A stretch of 64,000 nucleotides of DNA from Rhodopseudomonas sp. BAL398 (GTDB lineage: Bacteria > Pseudomonadota > Alphaproteobacteria > Rhizobiales > Xanthobacteraceae), in assembly GCF_033001325.1 (NCBI RefSeq), contig NZ_CP133111.1, positions 1,612,001-1,676,000 on the forward strand. Reading direction: 5' to 3'. Shown piece by piece: positions 54,627 to 62,792 of the stretch (position 1 is its first letter; every line of letters begins with the position of its first letter). Under the pieces are notes generated by a model. It had not been told where the DNA came from. It searched no databases and saw nothing but the letters and a program-made list of their open reading frames with translations. Both the position numbers and the translations under genes were made by a program.

Positions 54627-54883
54627 GGGGGTATCCTCGCGTTGCAGTAGACGGCGCCATCGCCAGCCACGCATCCGGTGTCCCTCGCGGAGCAAACCGA
54701 ATCATCGTGTGATTGGGCCAGTTACCAGATTTTCTGTGGGCTTATAGGCCTGTTATGTACCGGGATATAGTAGATAGCCTTGCCAATCCGTTTCAGCTTG
54801 ATTCAATCTCGACCACACCCGTTGCGAGCAATTGACCCGAACACACGCAGCTGCGCCGAAATCGACCGTCGCAGACGATTGCC

Positions 54884-55462
54884 TCAGACCCGCGGCAATG
54901 TCAGCAGCGCTTCGACCCGTTGCACCACCAGCACCGCGATCACGGCCTTGATCAGGTCACCCGGCAAGAACGCCAGCGAACCGACCGCGATGGTGGTCAG
55001 GCTGATATGGCTGACGGCCGAGAGCCAGAGCATGCCGCCAAGATTAAGGACGACGATGCCGCCCAACACGGTGGCAACCAGATAGAAGATGGCGCGCGAC
55101 AGCGGCCGTTGCAAGGCTTCGGCGCGCATCGCCAGAAATCCGATCGTATAGGCCGCGGGCACCCAGGCCAGCAGGTAGCCCACCGTCGGACCGGCGAACA
55201 CCGCCAGGCCGCCGCGACCGCCCGACAGCACCGGCAGGCCGGCGGCGACCAGCGCCAAAACCGTCAAGCAGGCCAGCGCGCCGCGTTTTGGCCCGAACAT
55301 CAGGCCGGCCAGCATCACGCCGAACGACTGCAGCGTGATCGGAACAGGCAGGATGCCGATCACGATCGGCGGAATCGCCCCAAGGCCCACGATCAGGCCG
55401 GCCGCGAGGCCGACCAGGGCGAGGTCGCGGGTTCCGAAACTTGCGGCAGATTGCGGTGTCAT
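54884..55462 (-). CDS. bioY: Biotin ECF transporter substrate-binding component BioY
   Basis: 192 residues and about six membrane helices. LGAIPPIVIGILPVPITLQSFGVMLAGLMFGPKRGALA is the BioY signature, followed by GYLLAWVPAAYTIGFL and LPGDLIKAVIAVLVV. It captures biotin at the membrane. It starts inside the last codons of bioN (4-bp overlap). It is the third gene of bioMNY. Confidence 0.95.
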   Translation of the reverse strand: MTPQSAASFGTRDLALVGLAAGLIVGLGAIPPIVIGILPVPITLQSFGVMLAGLMFGPKRGALACLTVLALVAAGLPVLSGGRGGLAVFAGPTVGYLLAWVPAAYTIGFLAMRAEALQRPLSRAIFYLVATVLGGIVVLNLGGMLWLSAVSHISLTTIAVGSLAFLPGDLIKAVIAVLVVQRVEALLTLPRV

Positions 55463-56214
55463 GGTCGACGGTCTCCTCGATTGGTATCGCATCCGAAAGC
55501 GGGGACTGCGCAGGGAACGGCACCGCCCTCCCGGTCGCTGATGGCATCAGGGCGGGCGCGGGCTTCGGTGACGACCGCCGTCGCGCCGGGGCCTTGGCCG
55601 GAACGAGGCGGCGGACCGCGCAGATCAATGGCGTCGGCGAGGTCCTGCGCGCGCAAAATGATTCTCACAACCAGCGGCACCGCCAGCGCGACGATCGAGC
55701 GATCGAGCCCGCGCATCGCCTGGGCTTCGCGGATCTGCGCGATTTCATCGACGATCAGCGGCACAAAGCGGATCGTCAAGGTCAGCGTCAGACCGGCCCG
55801 CTCGGCATTGAGCAACCCGATCCGCTGCAACGGCCACAGCGCCGCCTCGATCGCGGCGGTCATCGCCGACACCGACGAACTGGCTGTGACCGCCTGGGCA
55901 AATCCGATCAAGATCAGCAGCCGCGCCGTCACGATGCCCGCCGAGGCCAGGCCATGGCTCCAGCATTCGAACAGGCCGATCCAGCCGACAATGATAGCGG
56001 GGCCCCTGATGCCGCCCCACAGCACGCGCGGTGCCACTTCGGTCGCCAGCAAAGCGCAACAGGCGAACAGGCCCGCGGCGGCGAGGATCCAGGGATTGTG
56101 GACAAATGCCAGGCTGGCGCCGAGCCCGGCCAGCACGATCAGTTTCCAGCCGACCGGAATCCGCGCCAGCGGCGCCGCGGCCACCCAGCGTTTCGCGGCG
56201 CCGATCATTGGCAA
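55459..56214 (-). CDS. bioN: Biotin ECF transporter transmembrane coupling component BioN
   Basis: 251 residues of the CbiQ/EcfT family. ARLLILIGFAQAVTASSSVS and QAMRGLD near the coupling helix (Ala-Arg-Gly-like motif), plus RIILRAQDLADAIDLRGP, are typical EcfT features. The start overlaps the bioM end by 10 bp. It links BioY to the BioM ATPase. Confidence 0.9.
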   Translation of the reverse strand: MPMIGAAKRWVAAAPLARIPVGWKLIVLAGLGASLAFVHNPWILAAAGLFACCALLATEVAPRVLWGGIRGPAIIVGWIGLFECWSHGLASAGIVTARLLILIGFAQAVTASSSVSAMTAAIEAALWPLQRIGLLNAERAGLTLTLTIRFVPLIVDEIAQIREAQAMRGLDRSIVALAVPLVVRIILRAQDLADAIDLRGPPPRSGQGPGATAVVTEARARPDAISDREGGAVPCAVPAFGCDTNRGDRRP

Positions 56215-56975
56215 AGCTCGCGGTAGCGCGCGACGGCCTCGGCCGGCGACGCGTCGACGAGAATGCGGCCGCCGTCGATCACCAGCACGCGATCGAAATC
56301 CTCGACCAGCTCGAGATCATGGGTCGCAACGATCGCCTGCTCGGCCATTCCGGCGAGCAGCCGGCGAAACCGGTTGCGGTTGGCGAGATCGAGCTGCGAG
56401 GTCGGCTCGTCGAACAGGATCGTGACCGGCTGACGCGTCAGCACGCCGGCCAATGCGACCAGCTGGCGTTCGCCGCCGGAGAGTTCGTGGACCCGGCGCG
56501 GCGCTAGATCGGCGATGCCGAGCCGCGTCAGGCTCTCGGTGATGCGGTCGGTGACCGCCGCCGGCGTCAAGCCGCGCGCCTTCAGGCCAAAGGCCAGATC
56601 TTCCGCGACGATCGGGCACACGATCTGATTGTCGGGAGTTTGAAACAGAAAGCCGGTGCGGTCGCGCACCGTGACGGCATCGCGACGCGGATCCAGCCCA
56701 TCGACCGTCACGCTGCCGCTGGAGGGCGCCACCAGCCCGATCATCAGACGCAGCAATGTCGACTTGCCGGAGCCGTTCAGGCCGAGGATGCCGATTCGGC
56801 TTTCGTCGGCCCGGAAATCGACCTGCCGCAACACCTCGCGCCCGTCCCGGATCAACGACACATCGCAGAATGCAATCGCCTGAGCGCCCTGCTCTGCCCC
56901 ACTATCCGCCCGCGGAAACAACGCTGGCGCCGGGGTTTGTGCGACCTTGCCGAACAGCATCGAGTGGATATTCAT
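56205..56975 (-). CDS. bioM: Biotin ECF transporter ATP-binding component BioM
   Basis: 256 residues from the ATG at 56975 (AGAGG upstream). Walker A is LGLNGSGKSTLLRLMIG, Q-loop FQTPDNQIVCPIVAEDLAFG, signature LSGGERQLVALAG and Walker B ILFDEPTSQLDL. It starts 96 bp after the madM stop, on the same strand, so it probably belongs to the same transcript. It powers biotin uptake, needed for the biotin-dependent decarboxylase. Confidence 0.94.
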   Translation of the reverse strand: MNIHSMLFGKVAQTPAPALFPRADSGAEQGAQAIAFCDVSLIRDGREVLRQVDFRADESRIGILGLNGSGKSTLLRLMIGLVAPSSGSVTVDGLDPRRDAVTVRDRTGFLFQTPDNQIVCPIVAEDLAFGLKARGLTPAAVTDRITESLTRLGIADLAPRRVHELSGGERQLVALAGVLTRQPVTILFDEPTSQLDLANRNRFRRLLAGMAEQAIVATHDLELVEDFDRVLVIDGGRILVDASPAEAVARYRELCQ

Positions 56976-57071
56976 GGCGGCCTCTGGGAGCTTCGACGCG
57001 ACCGCGCCGAATTGTCGACAAATGAGGACCGCGGCAGATCTCGCTGCCGCGGCCATTCGCAGTCTAGTTCA

Positions 57072-57836
57072 TCAGACGAAGAATAGCTTCATCACCAGGA
57101 ACAGGACCGACGGCGTCACCAGACAACCAAATCCGGTGTAGAACGTCGCCGTCAATGCGCCATAAGGCACCATCCGAACGTCGGTCGCGGCAAGGCCCGC
57201 GGCCACGCCGCTGGTGGTGCCCATCAGGCCGCCATAGACGATTGCGGAAGCCGGGCTGGTCAGGCCGAACGGCTTGGCCAAGAACGGCGTCAGGATCATC
57301 ACGGCGATCGATTTCACCACGCCGGCGGCAACCGACAGCGCGATCACCTCCGAAGATGCGTGCAACGCCGAGCCGGTGACCGGGCCGACGATGAAGGTCA
57401 ACGCACCGCCGCCGATCGTGGTGAGCGACACGGCATCGCGATAGCCGAAGATATAAGCAGCCAACACACCCATCGCGAAGGCCAGCGCGGTGCCGATGAC
57501 CAGGGCCAACACGCCGCCGAGACCCGCCTTCTTGAGTTCAGACAGCTTCACCCCATAGGCGGTCGACACGATGCAGAAGTCGCGCAGCATCGCGCCGCCC
57601 ATCAGGGCGAAACCGGAGAACATCCAGACGTCGGCGATGCCCTTCTTGCCGCCGGTGGTGATGCCGCCATAATAGGCCAGCGCCAGACCGATGATGATCG
57701 CCACCGCCGAACCGTGGATGCGGTTCTTGGTGACGTGCTTGGAGAACGAGTAACAGATCCAGGTCAGCAGGCCGACGACGACGAAGGCGAAGATCAGCTG
57801 ACGTGGGCCGAACAAACTAGTGATAAAAGCAGTCAT
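57072..57836 (-). CDS. madM: Malonate transporter subunit MadM
   Basis: 254 residues with about nine membrane helices. GLALAYYGGITTGGKKGIADVWMFSGFALMGGAMLRDFCIVSTAYG is the MadM signature and DVRMVPYGALTATFYTGFGCLVTPSVLF the C-terminal one. With MadL it forms the malonate uptake system. It starts 14 bp after madL and ends 96 bp before bioM. Confidence 0.93.
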   Translation of the reverse strand: MTAFITSLFGPRQLIFAFVVVGLLTWICYSFSKHVTKNRIHGSAVAIIIGLALAYYGGITTGGKKGIADVWMFSGFALMGGAMLRDFCIVSTAYGVKLSELKKAGLGGVLALVIGTALAFAMGVLAAYIFGYRDAVSLTTIGGGALTFIVGPVTGSALHASSEVIALSVAAGVVKSIAVMILTPFLAKPFGLTSPASAIVYGGLMGTTSGVAAGLAATDVRMVPYGALTATFYTGFGCLVTPSVLFLVMKLFFV

Positions 57837-57850
57837 GTCACTCTCCCTGA

Positions 57851-58282
57851 TCAGGCTTTAACGGACGGGGCTACGACAACCGGAGCAGCCGACGGCGCCT
57901 CGGTCTCATCGCCGAATGTCGAGGTCGCGGACCCTGCCAAAGCCGAAAGCGGACGGATCAAGACGAAGCACACGATCACCGACAGCAGCCCGCCGACGAA
58001 CGCGATCGCGCCGCCGTGCATCGCCGCCGCGACGTTCTGGGTTGCCGCCATCGCGATCACGACCGGGATATACATCCCGTTCCAGAACATGATGCCGTCT
58101 TCCGATGGCTTCGGAAGCCAGCCGTTCTTCTTCAACCATGGCGTCACAAACACCAGCAACAACATGGCGAAGCCGACGCCACCGATATCGCCGGGGATAT
58201 TCAACAGATTGCCGAGGCCAAGGCCGATCGCCGTGCCGATGAACATGCAAAGGCCGAGGACCATCACACCGTAGATGACCAT
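57851..58282 (-). CDS. madL: Malonate transporter subunit MadL
   Basis: 143 residues from the ATG at 58282; GGGGAG upstream fits this start. MVIYGVMVLGLCMFIGTAIGLGLGNLLNIPGDIGGVGFAML is the MadL motif, followed by PSEDGIMFWNGMYIPVVIAMAATQNV. The C-terminal tail (residues 115-143) is Ala/Pro-rich. The gene is preceded by a large hairpin that separates it from madF. Confidence 0.93.
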   Translation of the reverse strand: MVIYGVMVLGLCMFIGTAIGLGLGNLLNIPGDIGGVGFAMLLLVFVTPWLKKNGWLPKPSEDGIMFWNGMYIPVVIAMAATQNVAAAMHGGAIAFVGGLLSVIVCFVLIRPLSALAGSATSTFGDETEAPSAAPVVVAPSVKA

Positions 58283-58388
58283 TTCATTACTCCCCACTGA
58301 GCACGGACGACCTTTGTCGGACGTGTTTTCAGGTCAAGTTTGAGCGTTCACGCCCGAGCCATCTCGAGCGTGTCGGATAGGTGATGCG

Positions 58389-58436
58389 ATTGCCTGAACT
58401 ACGGCCTGCGACTAGGCAGGCCGCGGTTCAGGCAAT
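58389..58436 (-). other. Large intercistronic hairpin between madF and madL
   Basis: Outer arms ATTGCCTGAAC / GTTCAGGCAAT (58389-58399, 58426-58436) enclose inner arms GGCCTGC / GCAGGCC (58403-58409, 58416-58422). The element lies 4 bp past the madF stop and lacks a T run. It may set the ratio between decarboxylase and transporter mRNA or be a processing or attenuation site. On the minus-strand RNA its loop region holds several NAG triplets (TAG-CAG-TAG), but I cannot claim a HutP site from this. Confidence 0.7.
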
Positions 58437-58439
58437 TGG

Positions 58440-58649
58440 TTACTCGACGACGACGATGATCGCGCCGGGCTTGACGCGATCGCCGACCGCGACTGCGATC
58501 GACTTCACGGTGCCGTCGATCGGGCACACCAGCGGGCTCTTCATCTTCATCGCTTCCAACACGGCGACCGGGGTGCCGGTCTTGATGACGTCACCAACGG
58601 CAACGGCAATCGATTCGACCTTGCTGGGCATCTTTGCTTTGAGTTCCAT
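58440..58649 (-). CDS. madF: Biotin carrier protein MadF of malonate decarboxylase
   Basis: 69 residues, a complete biotinyl domain on its own. The biotin attachment lysine is K35 in VAVLEAMKMKSPLVCP, and the SIAVAVGD segments form the usual two-fold repeat. It receives CO2 from the MadC/D transferase and hands it to the membrane decarboxylase MadB, which is not in the window. It ends beside the large hairpin and starts 1 bp after madK ends. Confidence 0.95.
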   Translation of the reverse strand: MELKAKMPSKVESIAVAVGDVIKTGTPVAVLEAMKMKSPLVCPIDGTVKSIAVAVGDRVKPGAIIVVVE

Positions 58650-58650
58650 C

Positions 58651-59385
58651 TTAACTTTCCTCGTTTGTGATCAGCTCGTCCGACACGGACGAGCTTTCAG
58701 ATTGGTCCAGTGCGCGCACGGTGGCGGCCCAGTCCAGGAGACGGACGCCGTCGATACCGCGGCCAAGGACCGTGGTTTTCGACGACATCAGTTCGTTGAG
58801 TTTGACGCCTGCGCCATTCGGCAGCGTCACTTCGACGTCAAACTTGCGCTTGTATTCGTCCCGCAGATCGCAAAGACCGGCGTGAACCAGGCGAAGTTTG
58901 GCGTAGCTCGTTGGACGTACGACAGCATCGACGTCCGAATTGGTTTCAAGATAGGGCAGACCGGTGAGGATCTGCAGCGCCGCCGACCCGAACAGGCCGA
59001 CCTCGACGCCATGCGACTCGCATAGCGCGCGCAGGCTGTTCAGCGCGGCGGCGCCCTCGAACGCGTCGCCCTGCAGCCGACCGAACACCTCGTAGGGCGA
59101 ATGCGCCTTGCCGATCCGCTTCGGCGGCAGCGCGAACGACGCGCGCACGCGCGAACCGTCGTCGCGGAACGGAAATGATACGCCGAGTTGCAAATAGCCG
59201 CGCGGCAACGGCCCCTTCGCGGCGCAGATGATTCCCGGCACCGCTTCCGACGCGAACACGCGATGCACGCGCGCTTCCAGCGCCGGATGACGGAATGGCG
59301 GGAGTAAGCCGCGACACACGGTCTCGGCGGAGCGCAACCGCTCCTCGACCGAGAACTCCACCATGGTGTGTCGCGAACCTAGCAT
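58651..59385 (-). CDS. madK: Phosphoribosyl-dephospho-CoA transferase MadK/MdcG
   Basis: 244 residues from the ATG at 59385 (GGGAG 8 bases upstream). GLFGSAALQILTGLPYLETNSDVDAVV contains the GSxxxxxxTG and Asp-x-Asp nucleotidyltransferase motif of the MdcG family. It attaches the 2'-(5''-phosphoribosyl)-3'-dephospho-CoA group to the acyl carrier MadE. The prosthetic group itself would be made by MadG, not present here. Confidence 0.92.
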   Translation of the reverse strand: MLGSRHTMVEFSVEERLRSAETVCRGLLPPFRHPALEARVHRVFASEAVPGIICAAKGPLPRGYLQLGVSFPFRDDGSRVRASFALPPKRIGKAHSPYEVFGRLQGDAFEGAAALNSLRALCESHGVEVGLFGSAALQILTGLPYLETNSDVDAVVRPTSYAKLRLVHAGLCDLRDEYKRKFDVEVTLPNGAGVKLNELMSSKTTVLGRGIDGVRLLDWAATVRALDQSESSSVSDELITNEES

Positions 59386-59469
59386 TGATAGTCTCCCGTC
59401 GCGTTTTCCCCCTGGAGGGATAAACGCGTCATCTCATGAACCGGCGAAACCCTTCGCCGGGTAGTTTGC

Positions 59470-60570
59470 TCAGCGCTTCTTGTGCCAGACCGGATCGGTC
59501 TTGGAGGTCGACTGCACCTCCATCTGAGCCCGAACCAGATCGTCGAGAGCCTGTGTCGCCACCGGCCCGGTGATGAGGAGTTGCGCAGCCTCGATGCTGT
59601 CGGCGCTGCCGAAACCAGGCACCAGCCGCAATTCCGTGGCGTCGCACGAGGTCTGAAGATCGGTCGCGATCTTCACCACGCGACTCTTGATGCGTAAGAT
59701 GGTGCGCGCGGCGCGATCCAGCGTCTCATGCGAGGCCACCGGCGTCTTGGTAATCACCACCTCATATTCCGGATAGGTGCGCCGGCGGCGATAGGTGATG
59801 ACCTTGCCGGCCGGATCGCAGACGTGACCGGATTCCGAAATCGGGAAGCTGTCGCCCATCGGCAGGCCGCCGACCACCAATTCGCGAAATCCGTCACCGG
59901 CCGGCGACGGCACGAAGGACAGGTCGTCGCGCACCGGCCGACCGTTCAGCGTCAACCAGCCAAATTCTTGGCAGCCATAGAGGTCATGGACCTGATAGCC
60001 CTGCGCCGCGACCTCGGTCAGCAGATCGAGATCGAGCGGCGTACCGGCAACCACGATGCGACAGGCCGCCGGCAGATCGGCAGCGAGGCCGAGCTGCTTG
60101 GCTTCGGCCAGACTGGCGCGAATGAAGGACGATTCGCCGAGCACGATATCGGGCCGCTCTCGGCAGAACGTCGAGATGAAAGCGGCGCGGCTCGAGCGCT
60201 CGAGGAAGAACCATTCGATGCCGCAACGGTCCAGCGCCTCTTTCGAGAACACGTTGACCAGCGGCGGATAGGTCACGAACATCCGGTCGCCCGGTTTGGC
60301 GCCAATCGCCTCCATCACCCGCCGGGTCGCCTCGCACCGGGCTTCGATTTCGGTGTGGGCGACGCCGACGATGTTTTGGAACGCCGACGATCCGGTGGTG
60401 AAGGTGACATAGGCAAGGTTGAAGGGGGTGTGGATCTCCTCGATCACATGCGCCGCCGTCGGCCCCGCAATGCCCTTGTCCGCGAGCGTACGGCGGGGCA
60501 TTTCGGCCAAGGTCGGCGCCGTGCTGAAGGCATCGGCCGCGGCAGCGTATTGATCAAGTGCGTCTGACAT
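59470..60570 (-). CDS. madH: Acyl-carrier-protein:acetate ligase MadH
   Basis: 366 residues, GGGGAG before the ATG. AYVTFTTGSSAFQNIVGVAHTE resembles the nucleotide-binding region of adenylate-forming enzymes, and HDLYGCQEFGWLTLNG with EVVITKTPVASHETLD fits a short AMP-ligase-like enzyme. It acetylates the thiol of the carrier protein, which starts the decarboxylation cycle. Placed between madD and madK exactly as in Malonomonas; the identity depends on this context as well as sequence. Confidence 0.85.
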   Translation of the reverse strand: MSDALDQYAAAADAFSTAPTLAEMPRRTLADKGIAGPTAAHVIEEIHTPFNLAYVTFTTGSSAFQNIVGVAHTEIEARCEATRRVMEAIGAKPGDRMFVTYPPLVNVFSKEALDRCGIEWFFLERSSRAAFISTFCRERPDIVLGESSFIRASLAEAKQLGLAADLPAACRIVVAGTPLDLDLLTEVAAQGYQVHDLYGCQEFGWLTLNGRPVRDDLSFVPSPAGDGFRELVVGGLPMGDSFPISESGHVCDPAGKVITYRRRRTYPEYEVVITKTPVASHETLDRAARTILRIKSRVVKIATDLQTSCDATELRLVPGFGSADSIEAAQLLITGPVATQALDDLVRAQMEVQSTSKTDPVWHKKR

Positions 60571-60593
60571 CGATCCACTCCCCCTTCGGGTTG

Positions 60594-61478
60594 TTAGTTC
60601 GCCTGCGGCCGGAATCTGGCCTGCACCGCCGCGAACTCGGCGTTCAACCGGGCCAGGACCTCGGGACGAACCTTGCGGCCGCCACGCTCCTGACCGAGCT
60701 TGCCGCGGCCACGCGGGCCCACGGCGTTCAGTCCTTCAGCCTTGGCTTTCCGGATTTCGGCGACCTGCTTGATGATCGCCTCGCGCATCGCCGGGATCTC
60801 CGAGACCAATTCCTCGACACCGCCGAGTTGGTAGAAGAAGGTCGGGCCTGCGGCGAACACCGGGTTGCTCTTGGCCAACTCCTCGAGCACTTCGATGTCC
60901 TTCTTGATGATACGCGAAACCGACGTGATCGGCATGACGTGGATCATGGTTTGGAATTTTGCATCCAACGACAGGATCCGATCGGCCTGCAACCCATGGC
61001 ATAGGAAGGCCCCGGAAATCGCGCGACCGACCACCATGGCGACGATCGGATGTCCGGCGAGCCGGGCTTCCGCGAGGGCCAACTGATAGGCCCCGGTCGC
61101 CTTGTTCATGCCGAAGATCTCTTCGACCTTGCCCGGGCCGTTGCCGGGGGTGTCGACGACCAGGATGATCGCCCGCTTCTGCTCCGGCTTCTTGGCCGCG
61201 TCGGCGGCGAGGCTCGCATAGACGGCCTGCGCCATCTTGTAACCCTCCTCCATGCCGATGATGCCGGAATAAACCACCGGGAATTTTTCGTTGAAAGCTT
61301 CCGCGTCCGACGCGATCACCGTCACTAGCTGGCCGTCGAGCTTGGCCTCGCCGACCACCGCGCCCGGCCCGAAGGTCGCATCGGTGAAGGCGAGCGAGCC
61401 GACCTTGTCCTGCGCGAAGCTGTTGGGATCGACGATCAGATCGACCGCCTCCCGGCCTTTTCCTAATAGTGTGTCCAT
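60594..61478 (-). CDS. madD: Carboxyltransferase subunit MadD (gamma-like)
   Basis: 294 residues with a good binding site (GGAGACGAAC). The crotonase-like carboxyltransferase core has FPVVYSGIIGMEEGYKMAQ and LVVDTPGNGPGKVEEIFGMN, and KFQTMIHVMPITSVSRIIKKD follows. It pairs with MadC to move the carboxyl group from malonyl-carrier to biotin. The C-terminal region (RGRGKLGQERGGRKVRPE) is basic and probably flexible. Confidence 0.93.
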   Translation of the reverse strand: MDTLLGKGREAVDLIVDPNSFAQDKVGSLAFTDATFGPGAVVGEAKLDGQLVTVIASDAEAFNEKFPVVYSGIIGMEEGYKMAQAVYASLAADAAKKPEQKRAIILVVDTPGNGPGKVEEIFGMNKATGAYQLALAEARLAGHPIVAMVVGRAISGAFLCHGLQADRILSLDAKFQTMIHVMPITSVSRIIKKDIEVLEELAKSNPVFAAGPTFFYQLGGVEELVSEIPAMREAIIKQVAEIRKAKAEGLNAVGPRGRGKLGQERGGRKVRPEVLARLNAEFAAVQARFRPQAN

Positions 61479-61491
61479 GTTCGTCTCCTAA

Positions 61492-62448
61492 TCAAAGAAC
61501 CAGGCGTTTGACGGTCTTGCGGAAATCCGCGATGGGACCGTCGGCGAGGCCGATCGGGTCGTTGTTGCCGGCATAGCGCCAGACGTCGCGGGAGTCGGTC
61601 GGGGCGATCGTCACCGCGAGCGCGACGCCGCGCAGCTGCTTCTCCACCAAAGCTTCGGAACCGATGCGACGCAGCGACTCGAATTCGGCGATCGGCAGCA
61701 AGGTCAGCTCGGTGAGCTGCGCGCGGAACGACGCCACCGTGTCGTCGACCAGGAAGTTACAGTCGCCCATCACGTATTTGTGGCGGCCGCCCGTGGTGCG
61801 ATAGACCAGCGCGCGATTCGAACTGTCGAACTCGTCCTTGCCCATCTCCTGCTCGATCACTTCCGGGCCGGTCAGGCCGAGACGGCCGAACTCGCTCATG
61901 ATGATCGCGTCGGTCGCGGCGGCGACGAAGCCCATGCCGCCGAAGCAGCCGATCCGCGAACCGATCAGCGCCACGATTGGCACCTTGTGCCGCGCGCGCT
62001 GGATCGCATCCATCACCTCGGCGTGGGCGAGCAGCCCGGCATTGGCTTCGTGCAGACGCACGCCGCCGGTCTCGAACGAGATCGCCACCAGCGGCCGCTG
62101 CGCGTCGGGCAGCTCGGGGAATTCGGCGATCAGGCTGTCATAGAATGCGATCGCCTGATCGATGGTGCCGACCATCTTGGCGCCGCCGACTTCGCCGACC
62201 GAACCGCCGATGAAGCGGCCTTCCTGCGAAATCACGAACACCGGCCGCTGGCCGATCTTGCCGACACCGGTGACGATGCCGTCGTCGAATTCGACGGCTT
62301 CGCCGAGGGTGACGAGATGCGGGCTGCAGAAGCGGTCGAACGGTCCGATCAGCTCGACGAAGCTACCTTCATCGACGAGGCCGATCGCCCGATCACGCGC
62401 GTTGCTCTCCAGAAAAGAGCTTGTCTGAATCTTGGTCCAATTGGGCAT
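61492..62448 (-). CDS. madC: Carboxyltransferase subunit MadC (beta-like)
   Basis: 318 residues from the ATG at 62448 (GAGGATCA before it). VGEVGGAKMVGTIDQAIAF and LVAISFETGGVRLHEANAGL with VALIGSRIGCFGGMGFVAA match MdcD/MadC-type carboxyltransferase subunits. It ends 13 bp before madD. A longer frame start at 62553 overlaps madE and is rejected. Confidence 0.93.
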   Translation of the reverse strand: MPNWTKIQTSSFLESNARDRAIGLVDEGSFVELIGPFDRFCSPHLVTLGEAVEFDDGIVTGVGKIGQRPVFVISQEGRFIGGSVGEVGGAKMVGTIDQAIAFYDSLIAEFPELPDAQRPLVAISFETGGVRLHEANAGLLAHAEVMDAIQRARHKVPIVALIGSRIGCFGGMGFVAAATDAIIMSEFGRLGLTGPEVIEQEMGKDEFDSSNRALVYRTTGGRHKYVMGDCNFLVDDTVASFRAQLTELTLLPIAEFESLRRIGSEALVEKQLRGVALAVTIAPTDSRDVWRYAGNNDPIGLADGPIADFRKTVKRLVL

Positions 62449-62464
62449 GATTGATCCTCGTTGC

Positions 62465-62779
62465 TCAGGCCGGTAATTCGGCAAGCGCCTGGCGAAGCCG
62501 CAAAGCGACCACGGCAGGCGAGGCGTTGTTGTCGTTGATCTCGATCTGCGCATCGGTCAGACCGGTCTCGGCCGCAAAATGACTGATCACCCTGCGCCAC
62601 AGATCGTCGAAGCCCTTGACGGGCGTGACGACGCGCACCGACAGCTTGCCGGCCTTGTCGGACGGCGAGAGCAGAACCTCGAGGTCGCCGGAGCCGACGA
62701 CGCCATAGTGCACCGAACTGGTGACGCGCCTGGGCGTCCCCGTTCCATTGATTTCGAATTCGATCGTTTGAAGAGCCAT
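62465..62779 (-). CDS. madE: Malonate decarboxylase acyl carrier protein MadE
   Basis: 104 residues from the ATG at 62779. The conserved segment SSVHYGVVGSGDLEVLLSP carries Ser30, the expected attachment site for the phosphoribosyl-dephospho-CoA arm. It carries acetyl and malonyl groups in turn. 13 bp downstream of the madA stop, 16 bp before the madC start. Confidence 0.93.
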   Translation of the reverse strand: MALQTIEFEINGTGTPRRVTSSVHYGVVGSGDLEVLLSPSDKAGKLSVRVVTPVKGFDDLWRRVISHFAAETGLTDAQIEINDNNASPAVVALRLRQALAELPA

Positions 62780-62792
62780 GTCTTCCCCCTGA

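Noticed and set aside
54627-54883. A clear promoter or HutP RNA site before the hutP gene
   Set aside because: Only weak -35/-10 combinations and scattered NAG triplets are present; none meets a standard I can defend.
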